In this document: piece by piece, positions 10,455-21,299 of the stretch
Layout: every line of letters begins with the position of its first letter
How positions within the stretch are numbered: the stretch's first letter is position 1
Assembly (NCBI RefSeq): GCF_020497125.1
Contig: NC_059077.1
Span: 21,336,840-21,400,839, forward strand
DNA: 64,000 nucleotides
Source of the DNA: Mauremys mutica
Taxonomy: Eukaryota; Chordata; Testudines; Geoemydidae
Direction: 5' to 3'
Program-made: the position numbers and the translations under genes
The notes under the pieces: generated by a model
What the model was told of the DNA's origin: nothing
The model's input: the letters and a program-made list of their open reading frames with translations, nothing else
The model's database searches: none

Positions 10455-10737
10455 TTGTCTTTTAACTAGTCACTGATGCGTGAGAGAACCTTCCCTCTCA
10501 TCTCATGGCTGCCTACTTTGCTTAAGAGCCTTTAGTGTGGAACGCAGTCTAAGGCTTTCTGAAAGTCCAAGTGCACTATGTCAAATGGCTAACCCTTGTC
10601 CAGATGATTGTTGACACCCTCAAAAGAATTCTAGCGGATTGGTGAGACACGATTTCCCGCTACAAAAAAGTCTTGTTAACTCTTACCCAACACATGTCTA
10701 TCTGTGTGTCTGGTAATTCTGTTCTTTACTTGTAGTT

Positions 10738-11031
10738 TCAACCAATTTGCCTGGTACTGAAGTTAGGCTCATTGTAATTGCCAAGATCACCTCTGGAGCT
10801 TTTTAAAAAAATCAGCATTAACTTAGCTATCCTCCACTCATCTGGCACAGAGGCTGATTTAAGCAATAGGTTACACACCACAGTTACTTCTGCAATTTTG
10901 TATTTGAGTTCCTTCAGAACTCTTAGGTGAATACCAGCTGGTTCTGGTGACGTATTACTGTTTAATTTAGCTATTTGTTCCCAAACCTTCTCGACTGACC
11001 TCAATCTGCCACCGTTCATCAGATTTGTCAC
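10738..11031 (-). pseudogene. CR1 RT N-terminal (fingers) remnant of the old element
   Basis: The minus-strand frame reads GIHLRVLKELKYKIAEV and then VPDEWRIAKLMLIF, followed by GDLGNYN. These match the RT fingers and first palm motifs of CR1 (D-G-I-H-x-R-V-L-K-E-L, then V-P-x-x-W-K-x-A-x-V-x-P-I-F-K-K-G). It continues the old CR1 between its endonuclease piece and the younger CR1 insertion. The frame ends in stops and is not functional. Confidence 0.75.
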
Positions 11032-11415
11032 CTAAAGAGGAACAGCTCTGGTGTGGGAATCTCCCTCATGTCCTCTACAGTAAAGACTGATGCAAAGAAC
11101 CCATTTAGCTTCTCCACAATGGCCTTGTTTCCCTTGAGTGCTCCTTTAGCACCTCGATCACCCCACTGACTGTTTGGCTTGCTCCTTAGATACTAAAACA
11201 AATTTTTGCTGTTAGTTTTTGTGCCTTTTGCTAGTTGCTCTTCAAACTCTTTTGGCCTAACTAATTATACTTTTACACTTGACTTGCCAGAGTTTATGTT
11301 CCTTTCCATTTTCCTCAGTAGGATTTGACTCCCAAATTTTTAAAGGATCTCTTCTTGCCTGTAACCGCTTCTTTTACTCTATTGTTTAGCTATGGTGGAA
11401 TTTTTTTTGGTCCTC

Positions 11416-12002
11416 TTATTGTTTTTTTTTTATTTTGGGTATACATTTAGTTTGAGCCTCTGTTACAGTGTTTAAAATAGTTTCCATGCAGCTTGCAGGC
11501 ATTTCAGTCTTGCGACTGTTCCTTTCAATTTCCATTTTAACTAGCTTCCTCATTTTTGTGTTGTTTCCCTTTTTGAAGTTAAATGCCTCTGTGGTGGGTT
11601 TCTTTGGTATTTCCCCCCCCACAAGGATATTAAATTTAATTACATTATAGTTGTTATTACCAAGCAGTTTAGCTATGTTCCCCTCTTGGACCAGATCCTG
11701 TGCTCCACTTAGGACTAAATCAAGAATTGCCTCTCCTCTTGTGGGTTCCAGGACTAGCTGCTCCAGGGAAGAGTCATTAATGGTGTCTAGAAATTTTATC
11801 TCTGTATCCCAGCCTGAGAATACACGTTTCCAGTGCATATGGGGAAAGTTGAAATCCCCCATTATTATTGAATTTTCTGATTTTGTAGCCTCTCTAATCT
11901 CCCTGACCTTTACACAAATACCATCACCATCCAGGCCAGGTGGTCGGTAGCATATTCCTGCTGCCAGAGTCGTGTTGTTCAAGCGTGGAATTTCTTTCCA
12001 CA
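11416..12002 (-). pseudogene. CR1 endonuclease (APE-type), C-terminal part
   Basis: The minus-strand frame contains GICYRPPG, IIMGDFNFPHMHW and LDLVLSG, the GDFN catalytic region of the APE-like endonuclease that nicks target DNA for CR1 insertion. The segment begins where the Penelope element ends, and its N-terminal part lies beyond that insertion at 13.05-13.32 kb. The remnant continues with a poorly conserved linker towards RT. The first residues of the longer translated frame come from the Penelope terminus, not CR1. Confidence 0.8.
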
Positions 12003-13047
12003 AAAAGAACAGGAGTACTTGTGGCACCTTAGAGACTAACAAATTTATTTCATCATGAGCTTTCATGAGCTACAGCTCACTTCTTCGGAGCTTGGCTGTA
12101 GACAATGGATGGTGTGGTGTGTCCTGGATGGAAGATTTCCAGGTTTATGGATCTTGGGTAGCAAATAGAATACACCTGGTCGGGGTTCTAGGCATGTGTC
12201 TGTACAGATCTATTCCTGTGCTTTCTCAGGGAGTTTTTTGAGCAGATGGTGTAGTTTCTTTTGGTAATCATCAGTGGGATCAGACGGTAATGGCCTATAG
12301 AATGTGGAGTTAGAGAGCTGACTAGCAGCCTCTTGTTCATATTCCGACCTATTCATGATGACGACAGCACCTCCTTTGTCAGCCTTTTTTATTATGATGT
12401 CAGAGTTGTTCTTGAGGCTGTTGATGGCATTGTGTTCAGCACGGCTTAGGTTATGGGGCAAGTGATGCTGCTTTTCCACAATTTCAGCCCGTGCACGTTG
12501 ACAGAAGCAATCTATGTAGAAGTCCAGTCTGTTGTTTCGACCCTCAGGAGGAGCCAATGCAGAATCCTTTTTATTGTAGCGTTGGTAGGAAGGATTCTGT
12601 GGGTTATTATGTTGTTCAGAGGTGTGCTGGAAGTATTCTTTGAGTCGGAGACGGCGAAAGTAGGATTCTAGGTCACCGCAGAACTGTATCATGTTCGTGG
12701 GTCTGGAAGGACAGAAGGAAAGGCCCCGAGATAGGACAGATTCTTCTGCTGGGCTAAGAGAATAGCTGGAAAGATTAACAATATTGTTGGGTGGGTTAAG
12801 GGAGCTACTGTTGTGGCTCCTTGTGGCATGTAGCAGTTTAGACAGTTTAGTGTCCTTTTTCTTTTGTAGAGAAGCAAAGTTTGTGTTGTAAATGGCTTGT
12901 CTAGTTTTTGTAAAGTCTAGCCATGAGGAAGTTTGTGTAGAACGTTGGTTTTTCATGAGAGTATCTAATTTTGTTAGTCTCTAAGGTGCCACAAGTACTC
13001 CTGTTCTTTTTGCAGATACAGACTAACACGGCTGCTACTCTGAAACC
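12003..13047 (-). mobile_element. Penelope-like element, internally deleted, in the old CR1
   Basis: Flanks TTTCTTTCCACA (11991-12002) and TTTCTTTCCCCA (13048-13059) are an 11-of-12 target duplication. The two ends are inverted copies of the family terminus (GAACAGGAGTACTTGTGGC on the left, its complement on the right). On the minus strand the order is a 5' terminal repeat, an RT N-terminal frame, a jump just after a FYLLPKIHKPGN motif, then the 3' terminal repeat with a CCGAAGA-GTGAGC-GAAAGC hammerhead-like core. Most of RT and all of the GIY-YIG domain are missing. Confidence 0.85.
12210..12956 (-). pseudogene. Penelope-like reverse transcriptase, N-terminal part
   Basis: A frame of 248 codons shows the conserved N-terminal Penelope RT blocks: an NLSSYSLSPAEESVLSRGLS segment (about residues 61-80), FCPSRP just after it, and near residue 190 the DIIIKKADKGGAVVIMN block followed by Y-x-x-E-A. 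It ends at an in-frame TAG just before TCLEPRPGVFYLLPKIHKPGN. The frame is therefore interrupted by a stop, then lost at the internal deletion about 90 bases further on. The full protein would be a telomerase-related RT fused to a GIY-YIG nuclease; the catalytic RT motifs are absent here. Confidence 0.85.
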
Positions 13048-13318
13048 TTTCTTTCCCCAGAGATTCTATGGTACAGTCTGATTCATTTAAGATTTGTATT
13101 ATATTTGACTCTATGCTTTCTTTCACATATAGAGCCACTCCTTCAGCATGACCTACTCTGTCATTCCTATATATTTTGTATCCTGGTATTACCGTGTCCC
13201 ACTGATTCTCATCATTCCACAAAGTTTCTGAGATACCTATTATATCTATATCCTCGTTTAACACCAGGCACTCAAGTTCACCCATCTTAACATTTAGACT
13301 TCTAGTATTTGTATACAA
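13048..13318 (-). pseudogene. CR1 endonuclease (APE-type), N-terminal part
   Basis: The minus-strand frame opens MYTNTRSLNVKMGELECL and continues DIDIIGISETLWND and GYKIYRNDR, then GVALYVKESI. This is the start of the CR1 ORF2 endonuclease, with the N-T-R-S-L and I-S-E-T motifs. It is separated from the rest of the domain by the Penelope insertion at 12003-13047. The last residues of the translated frame are Penelope sequence. Confidence 0.82.
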
Positions 13319-13458
13319 GAACTTATAAAATGTGTCAATATTTAGTTGTCTGCCTTCATGTGATGTAACTGAATGGGACTATTTTTCATTTGACTGTTTC
13401 TCTTCAGTTCCTATGTGTACTTTAGCAACTTTTATCTTCTCTTTACTGGACTATAGAG

Positions 13459-13678
13459 CACGGGTTTTCAAACTGGGGGTCGTGACTCCTTAGGGGGCCA
13501 CAAGGTTATTACTTGGGGGGGTCAAGAGCTGTCAGCCTCCACCCCAAACCACACTTCGCCTCCAGAATTTATAATAATGTTAAATATTGTAAAAAGTGTT
13601 TTTAATTTATAAGGGGGGTTGCATTCATAGGCTTGCTGTGTGAAAGGGGTCACCAATACAAAAGTTTGAGAACCACTG
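13459..13678. mobile_element. Non-autonomous hAT element, 220 bp
   Basis: The ends are CACGGGTTTTCAAACTGGGG and the complement of AAAAGTTTGAGAACCACTG. Flanks CTATAGAG (13451-13458) and ATATAGAG (13679-13686) form an 8-bp duplication with one mismatch. The same family begins at 63870 in the opposite orientation. It is inserted in the old CR1 between ORF1 and ORF2. Confidence 0.85.
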
Positions 13679-13769
13679 ATATAGAGAATCCCTGTTTCAT
13701 AGATCCTCCCCTAAAGGATGTCTGTGTCTGAACCCTGTGCTCCTCCCCACCTATCAGCTTTCCCCAACC

Positions 13770-14090
13770 CTTAGTTTAAAAATTTCTCTATGACCATTTT
13801 AATCTTACATGCCAGAAATCTGGTTTCATTTTGTTTTAGGTGGAACCCATCCTTCCTGCATAGGCTCCTCCTTTCCCAAAAGGTTCCTTGGTTCCTAATA
13901 AACCCGAATCCCTCCTCTGAACACCATCATCTCATCCATGCACTGAGACCCAGCAGTTCTGCCCATCTAACTGGCCACATGCATGGAACTGGAAGCATTT
14001 CAGAGAATGCTACCATGTAGGTCCTGGACTATAAACTCTTACTTAGCAGCCTAAATTTGGCCTGCAGGATCTCTAAAATTCCTACTGTTA
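13770..14090 (-). pseudogene. CR1 ORF1 esterase-like C-terminus
   Basis: The minus-strand translation gives MVAFSEMLPVP, one in-frame TGA, then WCSEEGFGFI, FWERRSLCRKDGFHL and RFLACKI. These match the C-terminal blocks of the SGNH-esterase-type ORF1 of CR1/L3-like LINEs (W-C-x-x-E-G-F-G-F and D-G-x-H-L). It lies upstream of ORF2 on the minus strand, as expected, so it belongs to the same old element. No ATG-to-stop frame survives. Confidence 0.7.
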
Positions 14091-14095
14091 AAAAA

Positions 14096-14915
14096 TCCCT
14101 CAGATATAATATTGATGGGTATAGAATAAGGCATAGACTAGAACTGTTGTATGCACAGAACAAAGGAGGCTGGGGTGAGGAGAGCCTTGGGGAAGAGCTC
14201 AGGAACCGTCAAGCATCCATAATCTGAAAAAAGTGATCCCTTTTGCCTGCCAAGAATGTCTCTGGACAGATGCTGACATCTTCACTTGAGGTGGCTGGTG
14301 TAGCCCATCGCCTTATTGTTTCCATGGCTATTTGTCCAGAATTTTGAAGAATTAGCTACACATAATATGTGGTATAAACATGATGATCTGTGCAGATTTT
14401 GCAATAGTAAATCTGAAGATGGCAACAACAAACAAACAAACAACAACAAAAGAATTAATGGTATAAATGTACCAGATGGTGAAATATAGTTTTTAGTTAC
14501 TATGTGGTGTGGACCAGCTCAGTGTTGTTTTTACTTGAGTAAAACATAGGGCATCTGAGGTCTTTAAATTTCTGTCACCAGGCAGTGCAATTGAACGCTT
14601 TCTGCACTTTGTGATAGACAGAGAATTTAATTGACACAGACCTCCTTCAGCTGGTCCAAAAGTAAAATGGCCTTTTCTTGTTCCTAAGCTTGACAGGTTG
14701 GCTGCGGAATATGGTGTAGAGCTATAAATGGACCTTTACATCACTAACTGAATGAATGAAAGTGCTTGCGTGCACAGTAATTTCCAGTGTTTTCCAGATA
14801 TTGCCACATTAGTCTACATTTAAAAAAAGGATAATATTAATAACAACTGTAAAATATATCATAAAATCCTGGCAACAAAGCAGAAGGATACAATCCTCAT
14901 TCAATCTAACCAAAC
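14096..14915. other. No recognisable feature
   Basis: Non-coding sequence, possibly with further decayed CR1 5' sequence at its left edge. A short AACAAACAAACAAAC run lies at about 14429-14444. Confidence 0.45.
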
Positions 14916-14917
14916 GT

Positions 14918-14918
<1 letters not shown>

Positions 14919-14956
<38 letters not shown>
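14919..14956. repeat. (CA)n microsatellite
   Basis: An uninterrupted run of about 19 CA dinucleotides. Confidence 0.95.
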
Positions 14957-14958
<2 letters not shown>

Positions 14959-15033
14959 AGATCCTTAGCTTTTCATGATTGCACAGGGCAGTATGGGAGA
15001 GCAAGACTTGACAGAGTAGCCTCAGGTCTATAG

Positions 15034-15380
15034 TTGGGTGAAAAATTTCAGATTAAACTTTTTTTCACCAAGAAATGCATTGTCGGGTTGACCAAAACAT
15101 TTAATGAATTCATGTTAAAATCACCAGACTGTTTTAGCTGAAGAAAAATTACCAAAAAAAGCTAAAGCATTTTTCTTTGACATTTTCAAAATGAAAAGTT
15201 TCAATGCCTCAAATTTTACTTCCATTTTATTTTTAAAAATGTAAAAAAATAAATAAATCTCAAAACCAAAACATTTTATTTTGAGTCAAACTAAATGTTT
15301 CATAAAAATAAAAAAACCTTTTTTTAAATTTTTTGGTTCAGCCACCGAACAAAACAGTTTAATTATTTGCACAACTCTAC
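15034..15380. mobile_element. AT-rich MITE, AGTTGGGTGAAAAATT-type ends
   Basis: The left end AGTTGGGTGAAAAATTTC faces TTATTTGCACAACTCTAC on the right, a rough inverted repeat. The interior is rich in AAAATTTT-like runs. Similar ends occur near 26.3 kb (TTCACCCAACTCTAG). It is non-coding and the superfamily is not evident. Confidence 0.5.
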
Positions 15381-17424
15381 TCAGGACCTCTGCTCTTAGC
15401 GTATTGCAAAATTCCTGTTCTTTCTCCAAGAGAACAAAACACTCCATCACTCTTACAGTGCTTCCCTCTGGTGGCCCATCAGAGGAATGGTATGGCTTGC
15501 CAGTGGCCTCAACAAAGGCCCTTTGAGCCTCCTGACTGGACGAGAAGATGCAATGGGGAAATGTACTACCTCAGAGAGAAGAAGAGGAACTAAATGAAGA
15601 TAACATCAGAGGACAAAATAAATATGTTTGCTTAGAGGCTCTAAATAAACACACGCACAGTGATGTGCCAACACAATAAAAAAAAATGCATAAGACAAAT
15701 TAAAAAGCCCATCCAGGTTAAAAATGCTGCTTCTTGTATCAGTCTTTATCTTGTAGTAGAACAAAGCTACAAAACAAAAGCCTTCTTTTGTAAAACTAAA
15801 ACCAGAGACATTTGGAATTTTGTGAGGGATCTGACAACATGTGTAATGGATGGGTTCAACGCTGAATTCATGCCAACAGCACAGATCACAAAAGCTTCAT
15901 CTCTATTTTTTTCAAATAAACCTTGCTGAACGTGGGCTGGTTCTCTTTATTTGACCGAATATCAAAAATAAAACCTGTGCTAATATGATACATATGATAG
16001 AAAGGTTTTGGAAGCATTTCAACTTTTGGAGGCTAGTCAAAAGTTTGAAATTAAAAAAGCTAACACTTCAGAAAGCTGCAGCACTGGGGCTGGGGATAAT
16101 CATTCTTGGCTTTAATATGATGACTGAAAAAAAGCAGAAAGCTTCTCCAACTCACTGCATGATCTGGCTTCAGAATCCTAGTGCTTTCTAGAAGACACAC
16201 ACACACATTCAAATGTATAACTAACATCTGCAGTTCCAGCCACGTGAGATTCCTTTTACTGTATCTTGCTAAAAAATGGTAATATTTATGCCAAGCTATG
16301 AAAAAGGATGACTGTTGATTTAGCTTTCCTCGCTCGCATAAGGAATGGAGTATGGTCTCCTGGCAATGCATCCTTTAAGGCAAATTCACAAACGTTAGTG
16401 GTGACTCATGCTCTACCCATCACAGTTGTTTGCATACCCAGTGCACGCAGCTCTCCCGTTTGTTCACAAATAAGCATTTGCACATGCAAAATAAGTTGTT
16501 ATATACAAATTTACTTCTATGAATACTCTTTTTAAAATTCAAATTTCCATCGCCTGTTTCGAAGGCAAAAATGTGCGGTTTTGTGTGACGGGTGCCAGTG
16601 CAAATTTTGTGGGCACACCTTAGGTGCCAGTCTGAAAATGTGGTTGCCAATTTCAATGGTGATATTTGGGGGGGGGGGGGAAGGGGAGGAGGTGATGATA
16701 TGGACGCTGTTCTTCAAGAATCTAGTGAGACCACAAATTTTTTCACGGACAGTAGCCCAATGAACAGCTAGAGAGAGAAGTGATTTTTCATCCACAACTG
16801 ACCAGGGCTAGATTTGACCTAAAGTATCAAGAGCCCATTTAAAAATCTTCTGAGATACCCAGTCCCCGCTTTGCTGCACATTAGCTTTATAGGGCTTATG
16901 GGATGACCCAGGATTACTAGTACGTACTACTATTTAAGCAGGCTGCATCCAGCAAGTTTAATGAGGCTCAAGATCACAGCGGGATGGAGAGACTGTCAAC
17001 CAGCACTTTGAACTTCCTCATGTGGGTTTAATTTTGGTCATTTATCTAAGGTCACAGAGGCCTGTTCACACCCCTAGCACGCATGCACAGAACCCAGGCA
17101 GCATCCTGCCTTAATTGCTCAGTAAGTATGAGAGGCTAGTACATGCAGAAGCCCTCCAGACACCAAAGCAGCGTGACCAAATGAGTCTGGAGTATGGGCA
17201 AGCCCCCAGCGCTATCCTCAGGGCAACTGCTCGTTTCCAGCAACAGACAATGGGGAAGCACATCAGCAGGTTAGGATGCTGGATAACCTCTCCCCACAGT
17301 GCTCCCAAAGACTTGCTGCCTGCCCCTTTTCTACACAATTTGCAGGATGTTTCCGCTGGGCTGCTATAGCTCTGCAGCGTCTCAGGAGAGGAGCGAACAG
17401 CAGGAGTTTGCCCTAACCAATTTA
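15381..17424. other. No recognisable gene; one G-tract
   Basis: Non-coding sequence without a recognised repeat family. A run of 13 G residues lies at 16668-16680. ORFs on both strands (for example about 16.06-16.37 and 16.53-16.80 kb) have no domains. Confidence 0.45.
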
Positions 17425-17585
17425 ATGTTCACACCACCTCTGAGAGGCAGGTATCCTCCCCATTTTAGAGATGGTAAAACTGAGGCAGAAAGGTTGCCAA
17501 GACCACCAAAAGGTAGCCCATATAAGCCGGAATGGGAACTGAGAAATCCCTCTGCCCTCACAAGCACACATCTTCCCACTATTCA
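17425..17585 (-). repeat. MIR-type SINE, antisense
   Basis: CCCATTTTAGAGATGG is followed by AAAACTGAGGCAGAAAGG and, after degenerate sequence, CACAAGCACACATCTTCC. This is the order of a MIR core read in antisense. Confidence 0.6.
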
Positions 17586-17597
17586 CCGGTCCTGAGG

Positions 17598-18424
17598 TAG
17601 GGTGACCAACTTTCTAATCGCACAAAACCAAACACCTCTGCCCCACCCCTTACCCTGCCCCTTCTCTGAGGCCCTGCACCTGCTCTCTCCATCCCCCCTC
17701 CCTTTGTCGCTCACTCTCTCCCACCCTCACTTTCACCGGGCTGGGGCAGGGAGTTGGGGTGTGGGAGGGATGAGGGCTCCGGCTGGGGGTGTGGGCTCTG
17801 AGTGGGGCCAAAAACGATGAGTTCAGGGTGCAGAAGAGGGCTCTGGGCTGGGGCAGGGGGTGAAGGCTCCAGCTAGGGGTGTGGGCTCTGGGGTGAGACC
17901 GGGGATGAGGGGTCTGGGGTGAAGGAGGCAGCTAGGGCAGGGTGTTGGGGCGGGGGTGCAGGCTCCAGGAGGGAGTTTGGGTGTGGGAGGAGACTCTGGA
18001 CTGGGGAAAGGGGTTGGGGTGCAGAAGGGGTTCGGGGTGCAGGGACCTGGCAGCGCTTACCATGGCTCCCAGGAAGTGTCTACCAGGTCCCTGCAGCCCC
18101 TAGATGCATGGGTGGCCAGGGACACTCCACGCACTTCCCTCGTGCCCACAGGCACCACCCCAGCAGCTCCCATTGGTCGCGGTTCCCGGCCAATGGGAAC
18201 TGCGAAGCCGGCCCTCAGGGCAGGGGCAGCACGCAGAGCCTCCCTGGCCTCCCATGTGTCTAGGGGCTGCAGGGACCTGGCAGCTGCTTCAGGGAGCCAC
18301 ATGGAGCTAGGGCAGGCAGGGAGCCTGCTTTAGCCCTAGGCCCCCACTGCACTGTTGACCAGAACTGCCAGGGTCCATTTTTGACCGGGCGTTCTGGTCA
18401 AAAACCAGCTGCCTGGCAACCCTA
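17598..18424. mobile_element. Non-autonomous hAT element, 827 bp, TAGGGTGACCA ends
   Basis: The left end TAGGGTGACCAACTTTC faces CTGCCTGGCAACCCTA on the right. Flanks TCCTGAGG (17590-17597) and TCCTGAAG (18425-18432) are an 8-bp duplication with one mismatch. The interior has G-rich degenerate tandem units (GGGGTGTGGGCTC-like) and a large palindrome at 18060-18304. A 320-bp relative in reverse orientation is at 45582-45901. No transposase is encoded. Confidence 0.82.
18060..18304. repeat. About 245-bp imperfect palindrome inside the hAT
   Basis: The left arm (about 18060-18180) and right arm (about 18185-18304) are inverted copies. Both contain CAGGTCCCTGCAGCCCCTAG and the centre is CCCATTGG...CCAATGGG. 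As a result both strands translate to similar peptides (SLQPLD...SRGCRDL), which is a symmetry effect and not two genes. Confidence 0.85.
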
Positions 18425-18432
18425 TCCTGAAG

Positions 18433-19509
18433 CAATGCATTTGACGCCAATGGGAAGGCTCCCATTGACTTCAGTGGGTGCTAGATTGGTCCCAAAGCAC
18501 CTTACCCAACCACTAGAATTCAAAAATCATGAGTCAGGCTCACCAAGAAACATGAGGTTGCCTTAAAAATCATGAGGTTTTTAAATGAATAAATGTGGGT
18601 TCTTTTTATTTACCACCTGGTGTTTGAGCCTTTACGGTTCACATTTTCAACCCCCCCGCCCTTCTGCAACCATCAGGGCTAGAAGCCCTTTTTTTTTTAA
18701 GAATGAAAGCTGAAATGTCTCATAACAACATGACTCCAGGAGATGGGGCTTTAAGAAAAGCACCAGATACCAGAAGATTTATGATAACATTGTGAGGGGC
18801 AGCAACATTGTCATAGTCAAGGCAGGGACTTTCCTAATTGTTCTCAACAGCACAGGTTCCACATCCCATGCTAGCCTCCTTGTATTCAGCAATCTGCCAG
18901 CTGGTATCACAATCATTTGTCAATGAAAAGCTTTCAATCATCCACAGACAATTCCGACGTTGCTTTTAGTGCACACCTGACTCAAATCATTTTAAATCAC
19001 CTCTCTGAATTATGCTACACTCTCGCCACTTAAATTGACTTAATTGTTCAGAGTAAAATAAACCATAACCCTAGAATAACATTAGAAGATTAGAAAAAAC
19101 TAACATCAGAAAATGAGAAGATGTAGCTGTTTTGTCTTAACTGCGCAATCCACTTCTAGTATGAATTTGTAAAAGACAAATCTGGATGAAGATCTTTTAA
19201 ATAAGCCAAGAATAATAAAAGGGAGTAAAAGAATGACAGCCTGAGTTACTTCATCCAAGACTTTTAATCATATCTCAGAGTGTTCTCCCATTTTGAAGCG
19301 TTGTGTTTCTTTCTTTGAAAACTTTTATGATTATTTTAAAAGTATTTCATTTTCAAGCAGCTGAAAATAATTAGGAAACTAAAACCGATTGTCAACTCAT
19401 TAATTATGCATGTGCCCATAAAGATCAAACATTTAAAACCAGGACTATAGTGGTACTAGAAAAAAATCCGTATATAAAGAGAACAGAACTAAGTAACCGA
19501 TGAACACAT
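18433..19509. other. No recognisable gene; short palindromic repeat at left edge
   Basis: CCAATGGGAAGGCTCCCATTG at about 18449-18469 is a small palindrome of a kind common in sauropsid MITEs. The remainder is AT-rich non-coding sequence. Confidence 0.45.
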
Positions 19510-19521
19510 TTAATCTGAACA

Positions 19522-20619
19522 AAAAGAACAGGAGTATTTGTGGCACCTTAAAGACTAACAAATTTATTTTAGCATGAGCTTTCGTGAGCTGCAGCTCACT
19601 TCTTCGGATGCATAGAATGGAACACACAGACAGGAGAAATTTATAAATACAGAGAACATGAAAAGGTGGAAGTATGCATACCAACAGGAAGAGTCTAATC
19701 AATTGAGATGAGCTATCGTCAGCAGGAGGAAAAAAACTTTTTGAAGTGATAATTAAGATGGCCCATAGAAGGTGTGAGGAGAACTTAACATAGGGAAATA
19801 GATTCAATTAGTGTAATGACCCAACCATTCCCAGTCTCTATTTAGGCCACAGTTAATTGTGTCTAGTTTGCATATTAATTCATGTTCAGCAGTTTCTCTT
19901 TGGAGTCTGTTTTTGAAGTTTTTTTGTTGCAAAATTGCTACCTTCAAGTCTGTCACTGAGTGGTTAGAGAGGTTGAAGTGAAGTGTTCTCCCACTGGTTT
20001 TTGAATGTTATGATTCCTGATGTCAGATTTGTGTCCATTTATTCTTTTGCGTAGAGACTGTCCAGTTTGGCCAATGTACATGGCAGAGGGGCATTGCTGG
20101 CACATGATGGCATATATCACGTTGGTAGATGTGCAGGTGTACGAGCCCCTGATGGCGTGTCTGATGTGATTAGGTCCTGTGATGGTGTCACTTGAATGGA
20201 TATGTGGACAGAGCTGGCATCGGGCTTTGTTGCAAGGATAGGTTCCTGGGTTAGTGTTTATGTTGTATGGTGTGCGGTTGCTGGTGAGTATTTGCTTCAG
20301 GTTGGGAGGCTGTCTATAAGCGAGGACTGGCCTGTCTCCCAAGATCTGTGAGAGTGAGGGATCATCTTTAAGGATAGGTTGTAAATCTTTGATGATGCGC
20401 TGGAGAGGTTTTAGTTGGGGGCTGTAGGTGATGGCTAGTGGCGTTCTGTTATTTTCTTTTTTAGGCCTGTCCTGTAGTAGGTGGCTTCTGGGTACTCTTC
20501 TGGCTCTGTCAATCTGTTTTTTCACTTCAGCAGGTGGGTATTGTAGTTTTAAGAATGCTTGATAGAGATCTTGTAGGTGTTTATCTCGTCTGAGGGATTG
20601 GAGCAAATACGGTTGTATC
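19522..20619 (-). mobile_element. Penelope-like element, 5'-truncated, GIY-YIG region
   Basis: A perfect 12-bp target duplication TTAATCTGAACA lies at 19510-19521 and 20620-20631. On the minus strand the element runs from the end of RT through a GIY-YIG domain to a terminal repeat. That repeat carries a hammerhead-like core (CCGAAGA, helix GTGAGC/GCTCAC, GAAA, GCTCATGCTA) and ends CCTGTTCTTTTT. It is the complement in content to the element at 12.0-13.0 kb, which keeps the RT N-terminus. A 5-bp duplication breaks its coding frame. Confidence 0.92.
19815..20606 (-). pseudogene. Penelope RT C-terminus plus GIY-YIG endonuclease, frameshifted
   Basis: The frame of 217 codons starts in the linker after RT (LLQDRPKKENNRTPLAITYS, then QILGDRPVLAYRQPPNLKQI). 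It carries a Cys-containing block, PCNKARCQLCPHI, and then the GIY-YIG-type nuclease at about residues 163-195: VIYAIMCQQCPSAMYIGQTG followed by LRKRINGHKSDIRN. After GEHF the frame terminates early because ACTTC is duplicated in tandem; the expected continuation (NLSNHSVTDLKV, then DWEWLGHYTN) is in another frame down to about 19815. The family uses this nuclease to open the target. The RT catalytic core lies beyond the truncation. Confidence 0.88.
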
Positions 20620-20631
20620 TTAATCTGAACA

Positions 20632-21299
20632 GTATCTGGAGAGTCAGGCTATCCAAGTGGAATCTTTGTCCTGATTAAAATCAATTTCCAGTTATCAGAA
20701 GATGCTGTTTTCAATATTAGTGCTGTCGTCTAGGAATTTGCACAGCTGTGTTGAGCTCATCATGTAGTTAGCAGACTTGGACTTACAATGTGCACTGGGG
20801 TAGATTAATCATGGAACCTGCCCATGGCTCGTGGCAGAGGCACCTGTGAGATGCAGAGTCAGCATGAGACGTCCACACACAAACACATATTCACTTCATC
20901 CACCTGAAGACATTCCATTTAAGCAGGGATCATTTCACTGTATATCATTAGAATGAAGGCTCTCATATACTGCAATGCTGGTCACTGTATAGGAACTAAA
21001 CAGATGGACAAATTCCTTGGGAGATTAAAAGTGCTCCTTAATTAAGTATGACTCGATTATATGACTTGTACCATGCAACGTAAATAGCTAGCGATTCTTA
21101 AGAAACTCCACAGGCTTTTTTCAAACTTTGGCACACAGTTTTAGATTCTGCCCCATCCCCATCAAATTGACATTTAGGCCTAGGCATGTGCTTAAGCATG
21201 CGCTGAATTTTAAGCACGTGAGCAGTCCCAATGATGTGAAGCATATGCTTAAGTGCTCTGCTGAATTGGGACCACAACTTTTTTCCCAGCAAAAAATGT
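20632..21299. other. No recognisable gene
   Basis: Non-coding sequence. A short imperfect inverted repeat with GCTTAAGCATGCGCTGAATT and GCTTAAGTGCTCTGCTGAAT lies at about 21190-21270, possibly a small MITE remnant. Confidence 0.45.

Larger units (their letters stand above)
7779..14095 (-). mobile_element. Old near-complete CR1 LINE, antisense, with nested insertions
   Basis: Reading the minus strand from right to left gives the CR1 order: ORF1 esterase C-terminus (about 14.09-13.77 kb), endonuclease (13.3-11.4 kb), RT (11.0-8.6 kb) and the C-terminal domain (8.5-7.8 kb). It is interrupted by hAT 13459-13678, Penelope 12003-13047, a younger CR1 9025-10450 and hAT 7973-8265. Removing these leaves roughly 3.3 kb. 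Frames are broken by stops and shifts. The 3' untranslated block seen at 35.1 and 57.9 kb (GGCCATACTGGGTCAGACCA) is missing, so the 3' end was lost after insertion; the boundary near 7779 is approximate. Confidence 0.85.

Noticed and set aside
18060..18304. Two similar proteins encoded on opposite strands
   Set aside because: The similarity follows from the palindrome; neither frame has features of a real gene.
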